This document shows positions 1 to 4,788 of a stretch of DNA of 11,873 nucleotides, one piece after another; position 1 is the first letter of the stretch; every line of letters begins with the position of its first letter. A program made the translations under genes and the position numbers. The stretch is from positions 1 through 11,873 of the forward strand of contig PDRH01000092.1 of NCBI GenBank assembly GCA_002748015.1. Reading direction: 5' to 3'. Below the pieces are notes generated by a model. That model had not been told where the DNA came from. It worked only from the letters and a program-made list of their open reading frames with translations, and ran no database searches. The DNA is from Bacteroidota bacterium (GTDB taxonomy: Bacteria; Bacteroidota; Bacteroidia; Bacteroidales; CAJPTX01).

Positions 1-263
1 CCTACTACCTGAGTGAGGGTATCCTGAAGTTTGACCCCTTCAAGACCCTAGACCGTGAGGGCGTGTTCCCACTGGTGGAGGGTGCAACGAAGAAGGGGCG
101 TGCCGCGAATGGGAAGCTGCATGTGGGGATATGCGGTGAGCATGGCGGGGATCCGGTTTCGGTGGGCTACTGCCACGAGCTGGGCTTGGACTACGTGAGC
201 TGCTCTCCCTACCGTGTGCCGATTGCCCGTCTGGCCGCTGCGCACGCTGCGCTGAGCGAGTAG
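1..263 (+). CDS. ppdK: Pyruvate, phosphate dikinase, C-terminal end (partial)
   Basis: The reading frame runs in from the left edge (first full codon at 3) and stops at TAG 261-263, leaving about 86 residues. It carries GICGEHGGDP, which contains the catalytic cysteine of the PEP/pyruvate-binding TIM barrel of pyruvate phosphate dikinase, followed by the family ending YVSCSPYRVPIARLAAA. The enzyme interconverts pyruvate, ATP and phosphate with PEP, AMP and pyrophosphate in the cytoplasm. In anaerobic Bacteroidales it is common at the PEP-pyruvate node. The histidine swivelling domain and ATP-grasp domain lie outside the window. PEP synthase and enzyme I of the PTS share the fold, but the CGEHGGDP and CSPYRVPIARLAAA wording is that of PPDK. 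A strong terminator follows directly, so it is the last gene of its unit. Confidence 0.95.
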   Translation, partial: YYLSEGILKFDPFKTLDREGVFPLVEGATKKGRAANGKLHVGICGEHGGDPVSVGYCHELGLDYVSCSPYRVPIARLAAAHAALSE

Positions 264-288
264 AGGCTTAGCATTATAGGCTTTTATG

Positions 289-318
289 GGGCCTGCTGCG
301 GCCGCAGCAGGCCCTTTT
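289..318 (+). terminator. Rho-independent terminator of ppdK
   Basis: Positions 289-314 form a perfect 26-bp palindrome (13 bp per arm, centre GGCC), followed at once by TTTT at 315-318. It lies 25 bases after the ppdK stop codon. There is no unpaired spacer, so the real hairpin would open a few central pairs as a loop. Confidence 0.9.
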
Positions 319-589
319 GCGTGGTGCTATTCTGCTCTGTAGGGTTGCTAGAATTGGCTTTCTATCCATTGGCCATTCTTGGCATGCGGCGAGCCGCTAT
401 GCCTACGGGTTGCGTGCTGCGCAATGCGGGGAGTCGGGGGGCGAGCGAGTTGCCCGTTGCGGTGGCTGGTTTTGCCTACGCTCATGGGCGCTAGCCTTCG
501 TCCAGCGAGCCAGATGGGGGCGGCTGATGGAGCGGATGGGGGGCGTGCGTTGGCGTGGGCATGGACTCATTCTATATGCCTTGCGCTCC
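319..589. other. Gene-free intergenic stretch
   Basis: Between the ppdK terminator and the promoter of the next gene I see no supported gene. Two overlapping open frames (317-604 and 379-621) are rich in Cys, Trp and Arg, have no recognisable domain and look like chance frames in GC-rich DNA. No tRNA, repeat array or mobile element is visible. Confidence 0.6.
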
Positions 590-620
590 TTGCTTTTCGT
601 ATGATTGTATACTATCTTTG
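590..620 (+). promoter_or_regulatory. Putative Bacteroidota-type promoter of the MCP gene
   Basis: TATCTTTG at 613-620 fits the TAnnTTTG -7 element. TTGC at 590-593, 19 bases upstream, could be the -33 element. Transcription would start near 627, leaving a leader of about 70 bases before the ATG at 696. The -7 match is good; the -33 match is weak. Confidence 0.5.
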
Positions 621-695
621 AAATACTTTGCGGGGGGGCGAATGGGTCCTTTGGTTGTACTTTTCTAATAAAGTAAGTAGGGAGATTAGGTATAT

Positions 696-1811
696 ATGGA
701 TACGGGTTTTATAGTTGGTCAGGTACTGCGCATTTCTTTAGGTATTGCGATAACACTGGTGGTTCTCTGGCTGGTGTTCCGTAGGTCTGTGGCGTTGAAG
801 ATTGGTTTTGTCATCTTGGCGCTGGTGATTAGTACGACGACCATAGCGCGGATTAGTAGCCTTGGCCATATGAACAAGCTTCTATCGACGTTGCTTATTA
901 CTTTTCTCGCTTTTCTTGCGCTGACGGTTATCAATAGGATAGTGCAGCGGCCGCTGAAGGCGATAAAGGATAAGGTGGTACGCCTTTCGGAGGGGAATCT
1001 GGATCAGGAGTTCACTGAGCGTTCGGTTCGTAATGAGCTTGATGAGCTGACTAATGCCCTCTCGCAGCTGCTGGGCAACCTGCGCGGGATAATCACCGAG
1101 ATAAACGCGAGCGCGGAGAGCCTCACGGAGGCGAGCCAGCAGATAAATCGGACTTCTCGCCAGCTGGCCAAGGGGGCCAATGAGCAGGAGGATGCCACGC
1201 AGCAGGTGGGGCAGGTGATAGAGGAAATCAAGTTCAGCATTGCCAGCAACACGGAGGATGCGGCTCTGACTTCTCGGAAGTCGCAGGAGGTGCGTAATAA
1301 TGTGTTGAGGGTTAGCAGCCAGGCCAATGAGGCCATAAGCTCTAACGTGCTCATCAACGAGAAGGTGTCTATCATCCGGGAGATAGCGCAGCAGACGAAT
1401 ATCCTGGCGCTCAATGCGGCGGTGGAGGCGGCGCGGGCTGGTGATCAGGGGAAGGGGTTTGCCGTGGTGGCTGCGGAGGTGCGGAAGCTTGCCGAGCGTA
1501 GCGCCCTGGCCGCCGAGGAGATAGTGGTGCTCTCTGAGAGTACGAAGCAGCTCTCCGAGACGACAGGCGAGAGCCTCTCGGCGGTAATTCCGGATATCGA
1601 GGAGACCACCTCGCTGGTGGAGAATATTACTGCGGCCAGCCAGGAGCAGAATTCAGGAGCGGAGCGGGTTAACGCGAGCATGCAGCGCCTCAATGCGCTT
1701 GCGCAGCGCAATACGCAGCAGTCGGAGGAGCTGGCGACCACCTCCGGTAGCATGACATCGCAGGCTGACCACCTCCGGGAGCTGGTTGGGTACTTCAAGC
1801 TGCGCCGTTAG
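696..1811 (+). CDS. Methyl-accepting chemotaxis-type signalling protein without a sensor domain
   Basis: 371 residues. Hydrophobic segments lie at about 5-28, 36-53 and 62-80, joined by very short loops, so there is no room for a periplasmic ligand-binding domain. A HAMP-like linker follows at about 82-107 (PLKAI...VVRLSEGNLDQEF). The rest is a long coiled coil with the highly conserved signalling tip at 232-267, including QQTNILALNAAVEAARAGD and GKGFAVVAAEVRKLAERS. The arms on either side of the tip are similar in length (about 125-130 residues), as expected for an antiparallel hairpin. There is no C-terminal CheR-tethering pentapeptide. Family members bind CheW/CheA at the tip and control the CheA kinase. 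No che, flagellar or gliding gene is present here, so the output is unknown. The gene stands alone, with a likely promoter upstream and the HU promoter downstream. The family is certain; the role in taxis is not. Confidence 0.9.
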   Translation: MDTGFIVGQVLRISLGIAITLVVLWLVFRRSVALKIGFVILALVISTTTIARISSLGHMNKLLSTLLITFLAFLALTVINRIVQRPLKAIKDKVVRLSEGNLDQEFTERSVRNELDELTNALSQLLGNLRGIITEINASAESLTEASQQINRTSRQLAKGANEQEDATQQVGQVIEEIKFSIASNTEDAALTSRKSQEVRNNVLRVSSQANEAISSNVLINEKVSIIREIAQQTNILALNAAVEAARAGDQGKGFAVVAAEVRKLAERSALAAEEIVVLSESTKQLSETTGESLSAVIPDIEETTSLVENITAASQEQNSGAERVNASMQRLNALAQRNTQQSEELATTSGSMTSQADHLRELVGYFKLRR

Positions 1812-1921
1812 AGCACCCCTTGCAAGTGGTTCTAGCGACCTAGAGCGGTAGTAGTGCTTGATGCGCTGGCCGTTGGGTGTGAATGGCAGGGTGGTTGCAA
1901 TTGGAGGTGCGAGCTTAAAAA

Positions 1922-1937
1922 AGCAAGATGTCTTGCT
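1922..1937. promoter_or_regulatory. 16-bp palindrome overlapping the HU promoter -33 region
   Basis: AGCAAGA (1922-1928), TG, TCTTGCT (1931-1937) is a perfect inverted repeat with a two-base centre. Its right arm contains the presumed -33 TTGC at 1933-1936. The position is that of an operator for a dimeric regulator. The alternative is a weak minus-strand terminator, because A residues at 1917-1921 would give a T-tract, but no minus-strand gene is there to need it. Confidence 0.35.
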
Positions 1938-1966
1938 GGTAATTCGGGAAAAAGGTTGTACCTTTG
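1933..1966 (+). promoter_or_regulatory. Promoter of the HU gene
   Basis: TACCTTTG at 1959-1966 is a perfect TAnnTTTG -7 element, with TTGC at 1933-1936 as a possible -33 element 22 bases upstream. Transcription would begin near 1973, giving a leader of roughly 50 bases to the ATG at 2026. This is the best plus-strand promoter match in the window. Confidence 0.7.
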
Positions 1967-2025
1967 CTGCGATTGATGCATGTTAGCTAGAATTCTAAAG
2001 CCAGGAGAATTAACGATAGAAGCCT

Positions 2026-2325
2026 ATGACTAAAGCAGACCTCGTCAACGAGATAGCCAAGAAGACCGGTGTTGAAAGGGTGGCTGTGCTGGCTACTGTA
2101 GAGGCCATGATGGCCTCGATTTCTGATGCTCTAGAGCGGGACGAGAGCGTGTACCTGAGGGGTTTTGGCTCGTTCGTCAATCGCACCCGCGCCAAGAAGG
2201 TTGCGCGTAATATATCCAAGGGGGTAGCGATGGAGATTCCTGCCCACCGTGTTCCGACGTTTAAGCCGTCAAAGTCCCTCGTCGCTAGGGTTAAGGATAG
2301 CTGCCAGCCCAGCGACGAAGAGTAG
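2026..2325 (+). CDS. HU/IHF-family DNA-binding protein
   Basis: 99 residues, the usual length for a histone-like HU/IHF subunit, acting as a dimer that bends DNA and shapes the nucleoid. The N-terminal helices (1-40) begin MTKADLVNEIAKKTG. The core strand motif RGFGSF is at 45-50. The beta-arm covers about 53-78 and leads into VPTFKPSKSL at 76-85. At the arm tip the classical RNPxTG is RNISKG (61-66), so the DNA-intercalating proline is replaced by isoleucine; this variant is typical of Bacteroidota HU proteins. A short acidic tail (QPSDEE) ends the protein. AGGAG at 2003-2007 lies too far from the ATG to be a normal ribosome binding site. The gene for a 29-residue basic protein starts 68 bases after the stop and probably shares its transcript. 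Confidence 0.93.
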   Translation: MTKADLVNEIAKKTGVERVAVLATVEAMMASISDALERDESVYLRGFGSFVNRTRAKKVARNISKGVAMEIPAHRVPTFKPSKSLVARVKDSCQPSDEE

Positions 2326-2380
2326 TTCCCGTTGCCCAGCGAGTGGGGCGGGCTAGGTAGTATTGTTTCACCCATAAATC

Positions 2381-2386
2381 AGGAGG
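2381..2386 (+). promoter_or_regulatory. Perfect Shine-Dalgarno sequence AGGAGG
   Basis: AGGAGG sits seven bases before the ATG at 2394, a near-ideal spacing. No other start in this window has such a site at normal spacing, so it both fixes the start of the tiny gene and singles it out. Confidence 0.8.
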
Positions 2387-2393
2387 CCATAAC

Positions 2394-2483
2394 ATGCCAA
2401 GTGGTAAGAAGCGCAAGCGGCATAAGATGTCGACGCACAAGCGCAAGAAGCGCCTACGGAAGAATAGGCACAAGAAGAAGTAG
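2394..2483 (+). CDS. 29-residue very basic protein, AURKAIP1/COX24 (bS22/mS38-like) type
   Basis: The frame from ATG 2394 to TAG 2481-2483 encodes 29 residues, of which 19 are Lys or Arg and 3 are His: MPSGKKRKRHKMSTHKRKKR, then LRKNRHKKK. The K-x-K-R-x-K-M pattern followed by H-K-x-K-K-x-x-R is that of the AURKAIP1/COX24 domain. This domain is the conserved end of mitochondrial small-subunit protein mS38 and is related to the tiny mycobacterial ribosomal protein bS22. I infer a ribosome-bound protein that packs against rRNA; the sequence alone does not prove this. It lies between HU and RNase G and shares the HU transcript up to the terminator at 2488-2541. AGGAGG seven bases upstream, the intact short frame and the recognisable motif make chance coding unlikely. 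The basic composition would also fit a nucleic-acid chaperone. Confidence 0.85.
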   Translation: MPSGKKRKRHKMSTHKRKKRLRKNRHKKK

Positions 2484-2487
2484 CTAG

Positions 2488-2541
2488 TCCCCGGAGGGCT
2501 TGCAGGGGCGTGCTTTTGGCCCTGCAAGCCCTGGGGATTTT
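2488..2541 (+). terminator. Rho-independent terminator of the HU / basic-protein unit
   Basis: GGGCTTGCAGGG (2496-2507) pairs perfectly with CCCTGCAAGCCC (2520-2531) across a 12-base loop. An outer CCCC (2489-2492) / GGGG (2533-2536) pairing extends the stem past a two-base bulge. TTTT follows at 2538-2541. It starts five bases after the small gene's stop codon. Confidence 0.88.
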
Positions 2542-2986
2542 GCCACTTCGCAATGAAACAGAGCCAGAGGGGACAGCCAGGGGAAGCAGAAGAGCGGCAA
2601 CCTGCGCACAAGAGCAAATTATCCGATTAAGCGGAACGGCCACACCATCTACATAGCGCGCCGTTACCTCCCACATATAGAAGCATTCACTAGCCACCAC
2701 CTACTCCAGGCTAGGCGATTATCCTCCAGCGTTGCGCAAGGGCATTGACTCCAACCACCTCCTACCGATTATACTCCAAACCGTGGGTATCCTTGCAGCG
2801 TCAGCCGAGAGCTGTAGCTCTCCCGTACTCGGGAGCTTCACCACCTCAGTATTCCTTCTGGCCAGTAGTTTTTAGGCTACGTTTTGCGTGTCCATCCGTT
2901 ACGCCTGGAAGTTGGTTAGCGGATGGCATCCTAGATTCGTGGCAGCACGGGTGTTGTGTTACCCAGTGCAAAAGGAATAGTTTACA
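2542..2986 (+). other. Gene-free stretch upstream of rng; possible structured leader
   Basis: I find no supported gene in these 445 bases. Two overlapping hairpins stand out. GAGAGCT (2807-2813) pairs with AGCTCTC (2816-2822), and CTCCCG (2820-2825) pairs with CGGGAG (2830-2835). They share bases 2820-2822, so both cannot form completely. Imperfect -7-like boxes are TATCCTTG (2788-2795) and TACGTTTT (2878-2885), each one base off TAnnTTTG; neither has a convincing -33. If the first were used, transcription would begin just before the hairpins and they would open a leader of about 180 bases for rng. RNase E is known to control its own mRNA through its 5' leader in E. coli; whether this leader does the same is a guess. 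Confidence 0.4.
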
Positions 2987-4636
2987 GTGAATTCGCAACT
3001 TATTATAGATGTGCACCCTAAGACGGAGGAGACGAGAATCGCCCTCCTGGAGGATGCGCAGCTCATAGAATACCGCTCCGAGAAGAAGGATTCGAAGTTC
3101 TCCGTTGGGGACATATACATCGGCACGGTTCGCAAGGTTATGCAGAACCATAATGCGGCCTTTGTTGACATAGGCTACCGCCGGGAGGGTTTCCTCCATA
3201 TTAAGGATCTCGGTCCGCACTTCAGCTTCATGATTGAGCAGGTCAAGCTTGCCCGTCGGGATGCGGCCCGGGGTAAGAAGCTGAAGGGCGAGAAGCTCAT
3301 TCCCCGCTTTACCTACACTCAGCCCCCCGTCATTGCCGGGGAGAAGCCCCAGCCCGTACCGGATAGGAATGGGAAGATTACGGACTTCATCAAGACCAGC
3401 CAGCTTCTGATGGTGCAGATAGCCCGTGAACCCTACGCGAACAAGGGGCCTTCACTCACCACCGATATCTCCATCGCGGGGCGGCATATCGTGCTGCTGC
3501 CCTTCTCGGAGCGTGTGCATATTTCCTCCAAGGTGGAGGGGAAGGATGAGGTCATGCGCCTAAAGCTTCTTATGCAGTCCATCCTGCCCAAGGGGCTCGG
3601 CGCCATCGTGCGAACCGCTGCGCAGGGGCTCGGCGTGCGAGCTCTCCACCAGGAGCTGTCTGAGCTGCTGGAGAGGTGGGAGAAGTGCCTGGAGAATGTG
3701 CAGAATATCACCAAGTCGCCTGCTCTTCTCCTCGGGGAGATAAGCTCATCCTCTGCGCTTATCCGCGATAATCTCAATGCAACGTACTCCTCCATCCAGG
3801 TAAACGACCAGAAGCTCTACGACGAGATACATACCTACCTGCTGGACCATTCGCCGGACTCGGCCGATATCGTCAAGTACTACAACTCGACGAAGACCCC
3901 CATCTTTGACCATTTTGATGTGACCAAGCAGCTCAAGCGTTTGCTCGGCACTACGGTCTACTTCCATAAGGGGTCCTACCTCATCATACAGCACCCTGAG
4001 GCTTTGCATGTTATCGATGTAAACAGCGGTTCAGGTGCGAAGAATGCGGCTACGCCAGAGGCAACGGCCTTTGAGGTCAATCTCGCAGCTTGCGATGAAA
4101 TCGCCCGGCAGCTCCGTCTGCGGGATCTGGGGGGGATTATCGTTATAGACTTTATCGACATGAATGACCGTGCTTCGCGCAAGAAGATCTACGAGCGGAT
4201 GCGTGAGCTGATGGCCAAGGATAAGGTAACCCACAAGATACTGGAGATAACCGACTTCGGCCTCATGCAGATAACGCGCCAGCGCCACCGCCCGGAGGAG
4301 CGTCTAGACACTACTGAAAAGTGCCCTTGCTGTAATGGTACCGGTAAGGTGGAGTCTACCCTCGTGCTCGAGGATGAGATTGAGGCGAAGATTCAGCGGC
4401 TATCGAAGAAAATAAATAAGAAGAACCCCTATATCGAGATGCGCGCCCATCCCTTCGTGGCGGCCTACTACAACATGTCCACCTTCAACGAGGGCATTCT
4501 CAAGCCTTTGCTCCCTTCGCGCGCCAGCAAGGTGGCTAAGCAGTGCAATTGCCGGCTGGAGGTGGTGGCAGATACCTCTGTGAACATGCTCGAGTACGAG
4601 TTCCTGGATAGGGAGGGGAACGAGTACGAGCTATAG
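2987..4636 (+). CDS. rng: Ribonuclease G (RNase E/G family endoribonuclease)
   Basis: 549 residues, a cytoplasmic metal-dependent endoribonuclease of rRNA maturation and mRNA turnover. An S1-type RNA-binding domain spans about 36-145 (FSVGDIYIGTVRKVM, AAFVDIGYRREGFLHIKDLG). It is interrupted by a Lys/Pro-rich insertion at about 85-135, which also occurs in Bacteroidota relatives. The catalytic DNase I-like domain has DVNSG at 344-348 (metal ligand D344, with N346) and IVIDFIDM at 385-392 (second metal ligand D388). The zinc-link motif is CPCCNGTG at 446-453, using C446 and C449 by alignment to CPRCSGTG of RNase E. There is no long C-terminal degradosome scaffold, so it is RNase G rather than full RNase E. 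The GTG start is supported by an in-frame TAG at 2978-2980 just upstream and by the family-like opening NSQLIIDVHPK. It has its own terminator at 4662-4691. Confidence 0.95.
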   Translation: MNSQLIIDVHPKTEETRIALLEDAQLIEYRSEKKDSKFSVGDIYIGTVRKVMQNHNAAFVDIGYRREGFLHIKDLGPHFSFMIEQVKLARRDAARGKKLKGEKLIPRFTYTQPPVIAGEKPQPVPDRNGKITDFIKTSQLLMVQIAREPYANKGPSLTTDISIAGRHIVLLPFSERVHISSKVEGKDEVMRLKLLMQSILPKGLGAIVRTAAQGLGVRALHQELSELLERWEKCLENVQNITKSPALLLGEISSSSALIRDNLNATYSSIQVNDQKLYDEIHTYLLDHSPDSADIVKYYNSTKTPIFDHFDVTKQLKRLLGTTVYFHKGSYLIIQHPEALHVIDVNSGSGAKNAATPEATAFEVNLAACDEIARQLRLRDLGGIIVIDFIDMNDRASRKKIYERMRELMAKDKVTHKILEITDFGLMQITRQRHRPEERLDTTEKCPCCNGTGKVESTLVLEDEIEAKIQRLSKKINKKNPYIEMRAHPFVAAYYNMSTFNEGILKPLLPSRASKVAKQCNCRLEVVADTSVNMLEYEFLDREGNEYEL

Positions 4637-4661
4637 TGCTAGTCCAATGCGACGAATGTAG

Positions 4662-4691
4662 AAAATGCCCGTAGTAATGCGGGCATTTTTT
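4662..4691 (+). terminator. Rho-independent terminator of rng
   Basis: AAAATGCCCG (4662-4671) pairs perfectly with CGGGCATTTT (4680-4689) across an eight-base loop, and the T-run continues to 4691. It lies 25 bases after the rng stop. The A-rich 5' arm means it could also act on the minus strand, but nothing upstream on that strand needs it. Confidence 0.92.
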
Positions 4692-4697
4692 GCACCC

Positions 4698-4724
4698 AAC
4701 TAGGGGGTAATCTCCCTCCTAGTT
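4698..4724 (+). other. Hairpin in the rng-dsbD gap
   Basis: AACTAGG (4698-4704) pairs with CCTAGTT (4718-4724). GGG (4705-4707) can pair with CCC (4714-4716) past a one-base bulge, around a six-base loop. No T-tract follows, so it is not a standard terminator. It could be part of the dsbD upstream region, where I see no TAnnTTTG promoter element, or have no function. Confidence 0.35.
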
Positions 4725-4788
4725 CTCCAACAAAGCTCTAGCGCGGGGTGTTATAGATGCAGAGATTCCCAAATATAGCGCAATACGT

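Noticed and set aside
317..621. Two overlapping plus-strand open frames of 95 and 80 codons after the ppdK terminator
   Set aside because: Cys/Trp/Arg-rich composition, no domain, no signal sequence, no start context, and the first start lies within the terminator tail; they look like chance frames in GC-rich DNA.
1004..1414. Minus-strand open frame of 136 codons
   Set aside because: Antisense to the MCP coiled coil; no independent support.
1916..1937. Minus-strand terminator at the AGCAAGATGTCTTGCT palindrome
   Set aside because: It would have a T-tract on the minus strand, but there is no minus-strand gene to the right for it to end, and the stem is short; an operator or chance is more likely.
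2291..2700. Minus-strand open frames opposite the basic-protein gene and terminator
   Set aside because: They run through a strong plus-strand terminator and the small gene; composition is chance-like and no promoter or family motif is seen.
2542..2986. tRNA or other known structured RNA upstream of rng
   Set aside because: No cloverleaf, no T-loop consensus and no CCA end could be found; only the two small hairpins are visible.
2846..3220. Minus-strand open frame of 124 codons
   Set aside because: Mostly antisense to the conserved S1 domain of rng.
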